A stretch of DNA of 64,000 nucleotides from JAMQKA01 sp043951865 (GCF_043951865.1 NZ_JBINJF010000001.1:248001-312000); one strand, 5' to 3'. Positions 32,985-41,410 are shown, counted from the stretch's first letter. Numbers and translations are program-made. The notes: generated by a model from the letters alone, not told the origin.

Positions 32985-33860
32985 ATGAGCATATCTCCTG
33001 TATTCTCCTTGTTATGGAAAGCTGCCAAACGGTTTTTCGAGGATGACGCCACCACGCTGGCAGGTGCCCTGGCATTTTCCACCCTGTTCGCCATTCCTCC
33101 CCTGTTGCTTATCATAATCACGCTGCTTGGGTACTTCTCCGGCAGTTATGCGGCCACCGCCGACCTGTATGGACAGATATCAGAACTCTGGGGACCCCGT
33201 GCTGCCACAACAATACAGTCGGCCGTAGACAACTACGAACTTTTTAAACAGGGATTTTTTCCTTCATTGGTTGGCATCATCATTTTTCTTGTTGCCTCCA
33301 GCAGCTTTTTCGCGGTTATTCAGCATTCACTAAACCGGATCTGGAGGGTGCAGCCGATACCAGAAAATAACCTGCTGTACCTGCTAAAAGTGCGCGCTCT
33401 TTCCTTCTTGTTGATTATTCTGCTGGTTCTGCTCCAACTGGTTTCGGTGCTGTTCGAGTCGGTACTTATCGTTCTCAGGGATCATATAAGCGTAGTTTTT
33501 CCGCAGATCAATTTACCCCTTTTTGCCGCTACCGGTTTTTTCAGTTCCTTCCTGCTGATTGCCCTGATATTGGCCTGCATATATAAATTTCTGCCGGATG
33601 TTAACATACGGTGGCGGGTGGTGTGGGCAGGCGCCGCTTTTACCTCAGCGCTGTTTTCCCTGGGCAAGCTGGTTATCGGGTTTATACTCAGCCAGAGCAG
33701 TCTTTACAGCCTTTATGGCGTGGCGGGATCGGTACTGGTTGTGCTTCTGTGGGTCTACTACTCCGCTATGATCCTCTTTTACGGGGCCGAAGTTACACAG
33801 CAGGTTGGGGAGTATTACGGCTATCCCATTGAGCCCAAATCATATGCAATGAAAAAATGA
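32985..33860 (+). CDS. YihY/BrkB family membrane protein
   Basis: A 291-residue protein with about six membrane segments. The family hallmarks are the N-terminal AAKRFFEDDATTLAGALAFSTLFAIPPLLLIIITLLG, the LVGIIIFLVASSSFFAVIQHSLNRIWRV segment and the final SLYGVAGSVLVVLLWVYYSAMILFYGAEVTQ. Members were once called ribonuclease BN by error; their function is unknown, with suggestions of transport or envelope roles. It lies 32 bases after nadA on the same strand and may be cotranscribed, and is convergent with ndh. Confidence 0.92.
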   Translation: MSISPVFSLLWKAAKRFFEDDATTLAGALAFSTLFAIPPLLLIIITLLGYFSGSYAATADLYGQISELWGPRAATTIQSAVDNYELFKQGFFPSLVGIIIFLVASSSFFAVIQHSLNRIWRVQPIPENNLLYLLKVRALSFLLIILLVLLQLVSVLFESVLIVLRDHISVVFPQINLPLFAATGFFSSFLLIALILACIYKFLPDVNIRWRVVWAGAAFTSALFSLGKLVIGFILSQSSLYSLYGVAGSVLVVLLWVYYSAMILFYGAEVTQQVGEYYGYPIEPKSYAMKK

Positions 33861-33865
33861 CTCTT

Positions 33866-34014
33866 CGAGGCTTTGCGAAATCCCAACCTGTATTTCTCAC
33901 AAGTTTTTTGGTGAGAAATACGGCTAAATTCTTCGTTTGGAGGGAGTTGGACTCCCGTTAAAAGGTCAATGAGGTCGGTGGTACAACCCCTCCCAACAAA
34001 ATTGCGAAGGCCCC
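33866..34014 (+). repeat. Structured interspersed repeat family 1, copy B
   Basis: A 149-base element bounded by CGAGGCTTTGCGAAAT and its near-inverse AAATTGCGAAGGCCCC. The internal blocks AGGGAGTTGGACTCCC and GGTCGGTGGTACAACCCC match the other copies. This copy carries about 30 extra bases on the left, which form their own hairpin (GTATTTCTCAC ... GTGAGAAATAC). It lies between the convergent yihY-like and ndh genes. Confidence 0.75.
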
Positions 34015-34050
34015 TTTTCAAGAAGTTATATCAGGGGCATTGCAAACCTG

Positions 34051-35304
34051 TTATTTGGAGAATCGATTGGTTATAAGGCGAACCCCGCGTTTAAAGGAAA
34101 AATAATACCACATCCACTCCACGAACACCTTGATGCGATTACGGAAGCCGATCAGGTAAAAAATATGGATTACCGACCAGATTACCCAGGCGACAAAGCC
34201 ACTTACTTTCCATCCCTTGACATCAGCCACCGCCTTGGCCCGACCGATAGTGGCCATCGTACCCTTGTCTACGTAGTGAAACGGTTCGCGCTCATCAACA
34301 GGAGTTTGCTGGCGAATTAGTTTCCCGACATAGCGCCCTTCCTGCATTGCCACCGGGGCCAGGCCGGGAAGTGGCTCCCCCTCTTTCTCCTCGAGGTGGG
34401 CTGCATCGCCGATAACAAAAATATCCGGATGATCAGATATGGAGAGATCTTTGTTGACCATGACTCTGCCCGTGCGGTCCTGGGGTTCCCCGAGCGAATT
34501 CATGAGCGGAGAAGCGGCCACCCCGGCCGCCCATATGATGTTGGGCGTTTCAATTGAACCCTCTTTAAACGTTACCTGGTTTTCACTTATCTCGGTTACG
34601 GGCGTATTCAACAGTACGCTGACGCCCATATCCTCCAGCGATTGGCGCGCCTTTTCAGCCAGTGATTTCGGAAAGCCGTTAAGGATCTGCGGTCCCGCTT
34701 CCACCAGAAAAATTCGGGATTCATTCTTGCTGAAGTTCTGGTAATCGCGCATCATGTTCCGCTTGGCGATTTCCGCTATGGCCCCCGCCATTTCAACGCC
34801 GGTAGGACCACCGCCGATTATTACGTAGGTAAGATAGGGTTCGCGCAGTTTGGGATCATCGATCTGTTCAGCTTCCTCAAGCGAAAGCAGGATACGCTCG
34901 CGAACCTCCAGGGCATCTGAAATCGACTTTAAACCGGGAGCATTGTCGGCCCAGTGATCGTTACCGAAGTAGTTGTACTGGGCACCCGGCGCTACGACCA
35001 GGGAGTCAAACTCAAACGTTCGGCCGTCTTTCAGCTCCAGCGCGTGCTCCCGCTTGTTGATATTGGTCACCTCCCCAAGTATCACCTGTATATTGCTGAA
35101 CTTGCCAAACATCGCCCGGATGGGAACCGCAATATCACCCGGAGAGAGCGCAGCGGTTGCCACCTGGTAGAGGAGAGGCTGAAACAGGTGGTGATTGTTT
35201 TTGTCAATGATCGTCACCTTCATTCCCGAGTTGCGGAGCTCTTTGGCCGCTGATATACCACCGAATCCGCCGCCGATAATTATTACATGCTTCTGATCAC
35301 TCAT
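34051..35304 (-). CDS. ndh: Type II NADH dehydrogenase (NDH-2)
   Basis: A 417-residue flavoprotein with two dinucleotide folds: IIIGGGFGGISAAKELRNSG at residues 9-28 for FAD and YVIIGGGPTGVEMAGAIAEIA (about 165-185) for NADH. Motifs FQPLLYQVATAALSPGDIAVPIR and FVIGDAAHLEEKEG, followed by GLAPVAMQEGRYVG, are characteristic of NDH-2. The C-terminal 50 residues are amphipathic and hydrophobic (SGFVAWVIWSVIHIFYLIGFRNR), anchoring it to the membrane. It passes electrons from NADH to quinone without pumping protons. It stands alone. Confidence 0.93.
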   Translation of the reverse strand: MSDQKHVIIIGGGFGGISAAKELRNSGMKVTIIDKNNHHLFQPLLYQVATAALSPGDIAVPIRAMFGKFSNIQVILGEVTNINKREHALELKDGRTFEFDSLVVAPGAQYNYFGNDHWADNAPGLKSISDALEVRERILLSLEEAEQIDDPKLREPYLTYVIIGGGPTGVEMAGAIAEIAKRNMMRDYQNFSKNESRIFLVEAGPQILNGFPKSLAEKARQSLEDMGVSVLLNTPVTEISENQVTFKEGSIETPNIIWAAGVAASPLMNSLGEPQDRTGRVMVNKDLSISDHPDIFVIGDAAHLEEKEGEPLPGLAPVAMQEGRYVGKLIRQQTPVDEREPFHYVDKGTMATIGRAKAVADVKGWKVSGFVAWVIWSVIHIFYLIGFRNRIKVFVEWMWYYFSFKRGVRLITNRFSK

Positions 35305-35380
35305 TGACAGAAGTTAAATTTCAATGTTGAAAGATTGCAGTTTCTACGACGCAAAATATAAAAATTTATCTATGCCGGCA

Positions 35381-36286
35381 TCAGTTCATCCTGGCTTTGA
35401 CCTGCGTCACAATCTCTTCAATTTCTTCTTGTGAAACCTGGTAGTGTTCATTGCAAAAGTGACAAACCAGCTCCTGCCCTTCATCACTAATCTCTCGGAG
35501 TTCCTCAAAATCCAGCATTGTAAGGGCGTTGACAAACCGATCGCGCGTGCAACGGCAGAAAAAATCTACCGGCTGGCGGTCCAGCTCGCTAACTTTCATG
35601 GGGGCCAGTGCCCTTTCCATTAAATCGTCGATATACAATCCTTCTGAAAACAGCTTGTGGATGGAGCTGAACTGTTTCAGGTTTTCACGCAATTCATCGA
35701 TTTTGCCATCCGGGGCATCGGGGAGACGCTGAACGAGTATTCCTCCGGCTTCGGTAACCTCCCCTTTTTCATCCATACCGACATCCAGGAGTATGGCAGA
35801 AGGAACCTGCTCTGACTGGAACATGTAGAAAGCGAGATCATCGGTAATGTTCCCTTTCACGATCTCAATTGTGCTTGTTTTGGGTTCCGCTTCATTGTAA
35901 AGAATTTTCTTGAGCGTCAGGACTCCATTCCCGATGCCGTCACTTAGCTGGATTTCACGGTCGGAGTAATCCAGCTCAACCGCCGGGTTTTGTACATATC
36001 CCCGGATTTCGCCCACACGGTTCGCCTCGGTGACAATTTGTCCGACGGGACCGTCACAGTCGATGCGCAGCTGTATCCGCTCTTCGCCCTTCAGCTCGGA
36101 GGCCAGCAGCATCACCCCGGTCAAGGCCCGTCCCAACAGCACCGTATTCAGCAGGGAAAGGCCGTGCTTTTCTTTAGCCGTCCTGACCACATCGGTTGTT
36201 TTGACCACCGAAATTTTGAAATGGCCATCGTCTGAAATTCCTTTGACAAGTCGATCTTTATGTTCAAACTGTTTTTTAGAAAGCAT
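35381..36286 (-). CDS. hslO: Hsp33 redox-regulated chaperone
   Basis: A 301-residue protein. The N-terminal domain has the LGRALTGVMLLASELKGEERIQLRIDCDGPVGQIVTEA segment, and the C-terminal zinc module supplies four cysteines as C-x-C (FFCRCTRDRF) and C-x-x-C (VCHFCNEHY). Under oxidative or heat stress the zinc is lost, disulfides form and the protein becomes an ATP-independent holdase. A candidate leader terminator lies 37 bases upstream of the start on the same strand. Confidence 0.95.
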   Translation of the reverse strand: MLSKKQFEHKDRLVKGISDDGHFKISVVKTTDVVRTAKEKHGLSLLNTVLLGRALTGVMLLASELKGEERIQLRIDCDGPVGQIVTEANRVGEIRGYVQNPAVELDYSDREIQLSDGIGNGVLTLKKILYNEAEPKTSTIEIVKGNITDDLAFYMFQSEQVPSAILLDVGMDEKGEVTEAGGILVQRLPDAPDGKIDELRENLKQFSSIHKLFSEGLYIDDLMERALAPMKVSELDRQPVDFFCRCTRDRFVNALTMLDFEELREISDEGQELVCHFCNEHYQVSQEEIEEIVTQVKARMN

Positions 36287-36322
36287 TGAAAACGGTTGGT
36301 TTTAATGTGAAGCTGAATTAAC

Positions 36323-36352
36323 AAAAAAGGCAGCCCAATCATTTGAGCCACC
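36323..36352 (-). terminator. Candidate terminator or attenuator in the hslO leader
   Basis: On the minus strand GGTGGCTC and GGGCTGCC form an 8-bp stem with three G-U pairs and an 8-base loop, followed directly by TTTTTT. It ends 37 bases before the hslO start. It could end a small RNA encoded at about 36353-36480 or attenuate hslO. Confidence 0.45.
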
Positions 36353-36536
36353 CGGAAACCATTTCTGAAACGTTTGGGTCCACGGTTTAATTGCGATCTC
36401 GCAGAGGGTTCTATAAAACCTCGTTTTGACCAGTATTGGTATGTTCGCAGGTAAATTTCGGGTAGTCTTCCCAACAATTTTCTACTTGAGGAATATACAG
36501 AATACAGGTCGAATACACATCAGCTCTTGTATCCGT

Positions 36537-36564
36537 TACGGCTCAAATCCGTTTTTGAGCCGTA
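36537..36564. repeat. Perfect 11-bp palindrome upstream of recJ
   Basis: TACGGCTCAAA and TTTGAGCCGTA enclose a 6-base loop. No T-run follows on either strand. It could be a regulatory dyad or the remains of a repeat. Confidence 0.5.
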
Positions 36565-36846
36565 CACCTCTCGGTTTCGTCTCCCTTCCAAAAACAGCGG
36601 GACCGTTGCAAGGTAACCCAAAATGTGTATTTCGGGTAGCTCCAGGTTAACCGAATGGCATCCCGGCCGTGCCGGCCGAAAGATTCACAAGCTGGTTGAC
36701 CGGACAAAAGAATTAATGATTTTTGGTGGCTAAATTGTATTTTGTAATGAAACTGTTTTCGTGAAAAAACTTGTTTTTAGAACCCTAGCTACCCGGTTTG
36801 ACCGCCGGTAGTTTGTTATGACAAAAGAAAAAAAACAAGGTGAATT

Positions 36847-38562
36847 ATGCCATTTCGCTGGGTTTACAACAAGCCTGAGAATGGGGAGACTATATCCAGG
36901 TTGCAGGAAGAGCTGGGTATACCGGAAAAAATTGCTTACCTGCTGTCGCTCCGGGGAATAGATTCCTTTGACAAAGCCAAAAAATTCTTTCGCGCTGACC
37001 TGGATCTCCTCCACGATCCTTTTTTGATGAAAGATATGCACAAGGCCAGTACGCGGCTTGCTTCGGCCATACGATCCGGAGAAAAGATCCTGGTGTACGG
37101 TGACTATGACGTCGATGGCACGACAGCCACTTCCATACTGTATATTTTCCTGAAAGATTTTGGGGTCGATGTGGAATATTTTATTCCTCACCGGTTCAAG
37201 GATGGATATGGAATCAGCCCCGATGGCATCCAGTTTGCCCGCCGGCGGGGGGCAAAGCTGATCGTGTCGGTAGATTGCGGAATAACCGCTGTTGAAGAGG
37301 CCCGGATGGCGGCAGAACAGGGTATTGATCTTGTCATTTGCGATCACCACAATGTTGGTTCTGAAATTCCCAGCGCCGTTGGAGTGCTGGATCCGAAACG
37401 ACCTGACTGCCAGTATCCCTTTAAAGGGCTCTCCGGGGCGGGGGTGGGCTTTAAGCTGGTCCAGGGAACAATCTCCAAGCTGGGCCTGAATGAACGAATT
37501 GCCTACAAGTTTCTGGACCTGGTGGCGATCTCCATCGCATCCGACATAGTGCCGATTATCGATGAAAACCGGATCCTGATGCGGGAAGGATTGCGCATGC
37601 TCAATACCAATCCGCGAGTGGGTATCAAGGCGCTCCTTGAACTCGTTAATATTGATATCGGCAGCATATCCACCTCCAGCATCGTTTTCTCAATCGGTCC
37701 GCGCATCAACGCCGCCGGGCGCATGGGCGATGCTTCGAAGGCGGTTAAACTGATGATTTCGGAAACCGAATCGGAAGCTAAAGCCCGGGCACATGAGCTG
37801 GAATCAATTAATATTGAGCGCCGAAACAAAGACAGCCAGACCATGGAAGAAGCGGTTGACATGGTCAGCCGCGATTTCAACCTGGAGAAGACCTCATCCA
37901 TGGTATTGCACGATCCGGACTGGCATCTCGGCGTGATCGGGATTGTGGCCTCCCGCCTGGTCGACACCTATTACCGGCCGGCGATTATGCTGAGTACAGT
38001 GGATGGAATGATCAAGGGCTCCGCCCGCAGCATCAAGGGCTTCAATATCTACAACGCCCTGAAACAGTGCGAGGATCTGCTGGAGCAGTACGGGGGACAT
38101 GAGTACGCAGCCGGACTGACCATTAAAGGTGAAAACCTGGATGAATTTCGCAACCGCATTAACCAGATTGCCTCGGGCAATCTCAATTCAGACGACTTTG
38201 AGCCGGAGCTGGAGGTCGATTGCGAGCTGGATCTCAGCGAAATTAACATGCGATTCTGGAAACTGCTAAGCCAGTTTAAACCGTTTGGACCCGGCAATAT
38301 GAGGCCGGTCTTTGTGAGCAAAGGTGTACAGGTAGAGGGAGTACCCACAATCGTGGGATCCGGACACCTGAAGATGAAAGTCTCCCAAAACGGGTCGGGC
38401 AAATTTGATGTAATAGGCTTCAACATGCATGAATACCTGCCGATGCTGCGAAATACCGAACCCGGCGCGCTGCACATCGCTTATTCGCTGGAGGAAAACC
38501 ACTGGAATGGACGACGAACACTCCAGATAAAATTAAAAGACCTGCATATTGAGGGAGACTAA
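36847..38562 (+). CDS. recJ: Single-stranded-DNA-specific exonuclease RecJ
   Basis: A 571-residue 5'-3' exonuclease of the DHH superfamily used in recombination and mismatch repair. The metal-site motifs are D86-Y-D88-V-D90 (GDYDVDGTTATS), VDCGITAVEEA, and ICDHHNVG with the name-giving DHH. Then come AISIASDIVPIIDENRI, the DHHA1 motif SARSIKGFNIYNALKQCEDLLEQYGGHEYAAGLTI, and a C-terminal OB fold (FGPGNMRPVF...). It is monocistronic and ends about 90 bases before tRNA-Phe. Confidence 0.97.
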   Translation: MPFRWVYNKPENGETISRLQEELGIPEKIAYLLSLRGIDSFDKAKKFFRADLDLLHDPFLMKDMHKASTRLASAIRSGEKILVYGDYDVDGTTATSILYIFLKDFGVDVEYFIPHRFKDGYGISPDGIQFARRRGAKLIVSVDCGITAVEEARMAAEQGIDLVICDHHNVGSEIPSAVGVLDPKRPDCQYPFKGLSGAGVGFKLVQGTISKLGLNERIAYKFLDLVAISIASDIVPIIDENRILMREGLRMLNTNPRVGIKALLELVNIDIGSISTSSIVFSIGPRINAAGRMGDASKAVKLMISETESEAKARAHELESINIERRNKDSQTMEEAVDMVSRDFNLEKTSSMVLHDPDWHLGVIGIVASRLVDTYYRPAIMLSTVDGMIKGSARSIKGFNIYNALKQCEDLLEQYGGHEYAAGLTIKGENLDEFRNRINQIASGNLNSDDFEPELEVDCELDLSEINMRFWKLLSQFKPFGPGNMRPVFVSKGVQVEGVPTIVGSGHLKMKVSQNGSGKFDVIGFNMHEYLPMLRNTEPGALHIAYSLEENHWNGRRTLQIKLKDLHIEGD

Positions 38563-38601
38563 AAAAATGGAATCATCCTTTTTATAAAAGCGAAAAGATT
38601 T

Positions 38602-38609
38602 TATATTTG
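38602..38609 (+). promoter_or_regulatory. Possible -7 element for tRNA-Phe
   Basis: TATATTTG fits the Bacteroidota -7 consensus TAnnTTTG and lies about 42 bases upstream of the mature tRNA 5' end. A run of T about 20 bases upstream could serve as the weakly conserved -33 element. Support is by motif only. Confidence 0.4.
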
Positions 38610-38650
38610 GCAACTCTTACTAAAGAGATGATCCGAAAGAGATCTTTAAA

Positions 38651-38723
38651 GGGACTGTAGCTCAGTAGGTAGAGCACACGACTGAAAATCGTGGTGTCGG
38701 CGGTTCGATTCCGCCCGGTCCCA
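38651..38723 (+). tRNA. tRNA-Phe (anticodon GAA)
   Basis: A 73-base tRNA with a 7-bp acceptor stem (GGGACTG / CGGTCCC with one G-U), D arm GCTC-AGTAGGTA-GAGC, anticodon stem CACGA/TCGTG around loop CTGAAAA, and T arm GGCGG-TTCGATT-CCGCC. Discriminator A; CCA is not encoded. A strong terminator follows about 20 bases later. Confidence 0.97.
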
Positions 38724-38743
38724 CTTCTTTTCTCAAGTCTTCT

Positions 38744-38790
38744 AAAGGCCATTAAAACCCGCTCTCAGGCGTTTTAATGGCCTTTTTTTG
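38744..38790 (+). terminator. Strong Rho-independent terminator after tRNA-Phe
   Basis: AAAGGCCATTAAAAC and GTTTTAATGGCCTTT pair perfectly over 15 bp around a 12-base loop and run into TTTT, ending the tRNA-Phe transcript. Confidence 0.9.
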
Positions 38791-39342
38791 TTTCTTTTCC
38801 GCGCACAACGAAGGAATAAAAAGGAACGGAAAGGAACAAAAAGGAACAGCCATTTCCTCCCTTTTCCCCCTTAAGGGGTACAATTTTGGGTACAATTGGG
38901 AATACTCCTGAAATAAATAAAAGAGGAAAGATCCGAAATCTTTCGCCTTATACTGCAGTTTGCTGTAATTCACCTGGAAATTGTTTTTGTATAGCTAAAC
39001 AGCCTGTCTAATTCCAACAGCTATTAGTATGCAAATATGTAGTGGAGTTCTCTTCAGAACCTGATGCTTAGTTGGGAGGTGGTTGTGTACCACCGACCAG
39101 CTCATAAAGGGGGAGTACAACTCCCTCAGAACGAGCATATTGGGGTTTTGCAAAGGCCTCTACAATAATGGCCACGCCCCATCCCTCCACCACTTGACCA
39201 ATTTTGTCGTTTCAACAATATTAGGATTAATTTTTTCTAATATTTGAGAATTTAATCCCGCTCCTTTCCATATTAGTCATGTATCATCTTCAGACGGAAA
39301 CGACGGCTGTGACTTACATACAGTCCAAAACAACTTAAAAAG
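38791..39342. other. Gene-poor stretch downstream of tRNA-Phe
   Basis: About 550 bases. The first part is purine-rich (GGAAC units near 38817-38850), then GGGTACAATTT occurs twice in tandem near 38877-38898. Family 1 copy C covers 39045-39162. A 7-bp inverted pair GGATTAA ... TTAATCC around 39224-39258 encloses TAATATTTG, a possible -7 element for the small peptide at 39343. A 73-codon reverse frame here looks like chance. Tandem wording beside a tRNA 3' end could mark an old integration site, but no integrase remains. Confidence 0.4.
39045..39162 (-). repeat. Structured interspersed repeat family 1, copy C
   Basis: A 118-base element in reverse orientation. Its right end CAAAGGCCTCTA is intact; the left end is partly decayed (GAGTTCTCTTCAG). 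Reading on the minus strand, GAGGGAGTTGTACTCCC and GGTCGGTGGTACACAACCACC are well preserved, as are the TTTATGAGCT spacer and CAGGTTCTG, which it shares with copy A. Confidence 0.75.
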
Positions 39343-39441
39343 ATGGAACTAACCCCGGCGCAATACACTTGGCTGACCATCTGCCTGATCATTTTAATTT
39401 ATGCTCTCTCAATTTGGAGTGTTAATCAACGATTTCGATAA
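39343..39441 (+). CDS. Candidate 32-residue single-span membrane peptide
   Basis: An ATG-led frame of 32 codons: a short polar start (MELTPAQYTW), one strongly hydrophobic segment of about 18 residues (LTICLIILIYALSIW) and a basic end (SVNQRFR). It is followed 25 bases later by a good terminator, so it has the layout of a complete small gene. A purine stretch AAAAAG precedes the ATG. Size and topology resemble small membrane regulators or type I toxin peptides, but I recognise no family. It is too short for codon statistics. Confidence 0.5.
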   Translation: MELTPAQYTWLTICLIILIYALSIWSVNQRFR

Positions 39442-39966
39442 ACTTCAATTCTAAATGAGAGCCTATCCCTGGTCGCCTGACGGCTGCCGGGGTTTTTTAT
39501 GGAGACGTTACAAATACACCGGGAAAAGTGCGCCCATGGTAATCCCAGGATGTACAGCCTGTCACAAAACAACCCGTATTTCTCACGGCAATTTATGAAA
39601 AACTCATGCAGCCTGATGGCAGGCAGTACCTTACGCCATATTTTACCGACCTTTTGGGTTGACAGGGTATAAAGCGCTGGGATATGTTCCCTCTCAACTG
39701 TTTTAAAGGGAACATCACCGGCTCAACGTACAACGGTACCTCTGCGCGGCCATTTCCCTTTTGCCTTGCTGCAAAACAAATTTCTTGGTGAAAAATCCAG
39801 GAACAACGGTTTTGTAAAAGCTCTCTCTTTTTCATACCTGCACTTACAAACCTGTGCTCCTCTCCCCTACAGAAGGTTTGAAAAATCCAGGTTACATTTC
39901 TCCCAAAATCATCTGCAAATACTATGGTGCTCGAATTCAATTTAATTCGTTCCAAATAACAGAACC
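39442..39966. other. Intergenic stretch after the small peptide
   Basis: About 525 bases containing the terminator at 39467-39498. It then shows sequence with scattered resemblance to the ends of family 1, for example AACGGTTTTGTAAAAGCTCTC near 39807-39827. GTATTTCTCAC near 39571 also occurs in copy B. It may be a heavily decayed repeat. A reverse frame of 120 codons (39593-39955) has no recognisable motif. Confidence 0.35.
39467..39498 (+). terminator. Rho-independent terminator after the small peptide
   Basis: CCCTGGTCGCC and GGCTGCCGGGG form an 11-bp stem with one mismatch and two G-U pairs around TGAC, followed by TTTTTT. Confidence 0.8.
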
Positions 39967-40197
39967 ATGTCTCAGATCTATACGGGGTATTTTATCAAAG
40001 AAAAGGGAGAAATTTGCGACTCCTGTGGCTTTACCAACACCCGAATCGAAGGCAACGCAATTATCAACACGAACGGGCAGTTTACCGGCTACAAGATTCA
40101 CAATGGCAACATCATAACAAGCAGCGGGGAGAATACCGGGTACAGTATTATCCGGAATACTATTTTTGGACCATTTAAATGCCTGCCGTGGTTGTAG
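39967..40197 (+). CDS. Small protein of repeated beta-hairpin units
   Basis: A 76-residue protein without signal peptide. It consists of about four units of 15-19 residues following the pattern TGY-x-I-x-x-G-x-I-x-x-x-x-G: TGYFIKEKGEICDSCG, TRIEGNAIINTNG, TGYKIHNGNIITSSG and TGYSIIRNTIFG. The first unit adds a C-x-x-C pair. The end (PFKCLPWL) is hydrophobic. Similar short Gly/Asn-rich repeat proteins are common hypotheticals. It has no operon partner, and is convergent with the endonuclease/phosphatase gene. Function unknown. Confidence 0.6.
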   Translation: MSQIYTGYFIKEKGEICDSCGFTNTRIEGNAIINTNGQFTGYKIHNGNIITSSGENTGYSIIRNTIFGPFKCLPWL

Positions 40198-40235
40198 TCT
40201 GCCTGCAGGCAGCACACTTTATTGCCGCTGCTACG

Positions 40236-41222
40236 TTAATCCTGCTTTTCAAGGAGTATCATTGAGATGGGGTAATGATCGCTGTATCCGCTGTGGGGAT
40301 TAAAGCTACTGCCTGAAGGGCGCCCGAACCGGATGGGATCTCTATAATCGCCATCGCTCACCATCTCTTTAAACAGATCTATTTTTGCCAGGTTGCCATC
40401 CGGGTAGGTGCCCGGCCGAATTGGCGCAGAACCCAGGAACAATCCCTTGGAGAGCATAAACTGGTCTATCACCAGTGGAAAGTTGTCGTAGTAGAACGTC
40501 CCCTGTCCCGTTCCATCTATCGGCCACATCAGGTTAAAAAGGCGGGGACTCCGCGCATTGATTACCTTTTGTACAGAGTTGGTAGCCAGGGCATATTCCG
40601 TTATCGAACGGTTGAAACACTGGTCGTTGAAGTCACCCATAATTATTACAGGTGTATCGCTTCCCCGGATTTCATATATCCGCTCCATCCAGTAGCTGAG
40701 CGTTTCAGCGGCCATCATCCGGAAGGGTTCTGACGGGTATTTTCCTCCACTTCTGGAGGGCCAGTGATTTCCTATAAAGATGATTTCATTTCCACTCCTG
40801 GTTCTCATATTTACCTGGAAGATATCGCGGGTGGCACTTCGTTTGAGGACAACATAGTTGAATTGTTCTTCCTTTGTGAACAGATCTGCATCGTATATAA
40901 AAGCGATATCGATCCCCCTGTTATCGGCAGTGTTGTGGTGCGCCACCTTATAATTCCGATTCAGGGGAGCCAGTTTTCCCAGCAGCTGATTGAGTACATT
41001 CTCATTTTCGACCTCGCACAATCCCAGGAGATCGGGTCCCTCTCCATCATTGAGCTGAATGATGATGCGTGCAAGTTGAGAAAGCTTCTGTTCCAGCACC
41101 TGCTGATTCCATCCCTGCAGTTCATGGTTCAACCTGTCATTCAGATAGGCCGGTCGTGAGGGCGTATCCTGTACGTCGAACAGGTTTTCTACATTCCACC
41201 AGCTAACATGGTATCTGTTCAT
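40236..41222 (-). CDS. Endonuclease/exonuclease/phosphatase family protein
   Basis: A 328-residue enzyme when started at the ATG 41220-41222, which has a GAGGAG ribosome-binding site just upstream; the frame extends to 41387 but the extra residues look untranslated. Family motifs: WWNVENLFD (catalytic Asn), DLLGLCEVENENVLNQL (metal-binding Glu), DIAFIYDADLF, FIGNHWPSRSGG, VIIMGDFNDQCFNRSI (GDFN) and GYSDHYPISMIL (SDH). These enzymes hydrolyse phosphodiesters in DNA, lipids or inositol phosphates, and the specific substrate cannot be told. No signal peptide; probably cytoplasmic. Confidence 0.88.
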   Translation of the reverse strand: MNRYHVSWWNVENLFDVQDTPSRPAYLNDRLNHELQGWNQQVLEQKLSQLARIIIQLNDGEGPDLLGLCEVENENVLNQLLGKLAPLNRNYKVAHHNTADNRGIDIAFIYDADLFTKEEQFNYVVLKRSATRDIFQVNMRTRSGNEIIFIGNHWPSRSGGKYPSEPFRMMAAETLSYWMERIYEIRGSDTPVIIMGDFNDQCFNRSITEYALATNSVQKVINARSPRLFNLMWPIDGTGQGTFYYDNFPLVIDQFMLSKGLFLGSAPIRPGTYPDGNLAKIDLFKEMVSDGDYRDPIRFGRPSGSSFNPHSGYSDHYPISMILLEKQD

Positions 41223-41410
41223 CCGACTCTCCTCATATTTAAAATGCGGATTCTTGGCAGGCAGCTTTAGAAAAGCTCTATATAAAAACAAGAACCCAAA
41301 GTAACACTTTGCAACATTAATTTTTTTTAATACTTTAAAGTTAAGAAATTTTAATGCTTGAAAAGCAGAGCGCGTTGCCAAACACAAGCAGATAACAACT
41401 GGTGGTAGAT

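Larger units (their letters stand above)
36287..36846. other. 560-base intergenic region between hslO and recJ
   Basis: Divergent region. It holds a leader hairpin (36323-36352), an 11-bp palindrome (36537-36564) and the short direct repeat ATTTCGGGTAG at about 36456 and 36629. It also has a GGCCGTGCCGGCC-type palindrome near 36665-36678. No reading frame with coding character is visible. Promoters for both neighbours should lie here, but I cannot place them. Confidence 0.5.

Noticed and set aside
38752..38973. Reverse frame of 73 codons downstream of tRNA-Phe
   Set aside because: It runs through the tRNA terminator and low-complexity purine tracts, with no recognisable integrase or other motif.
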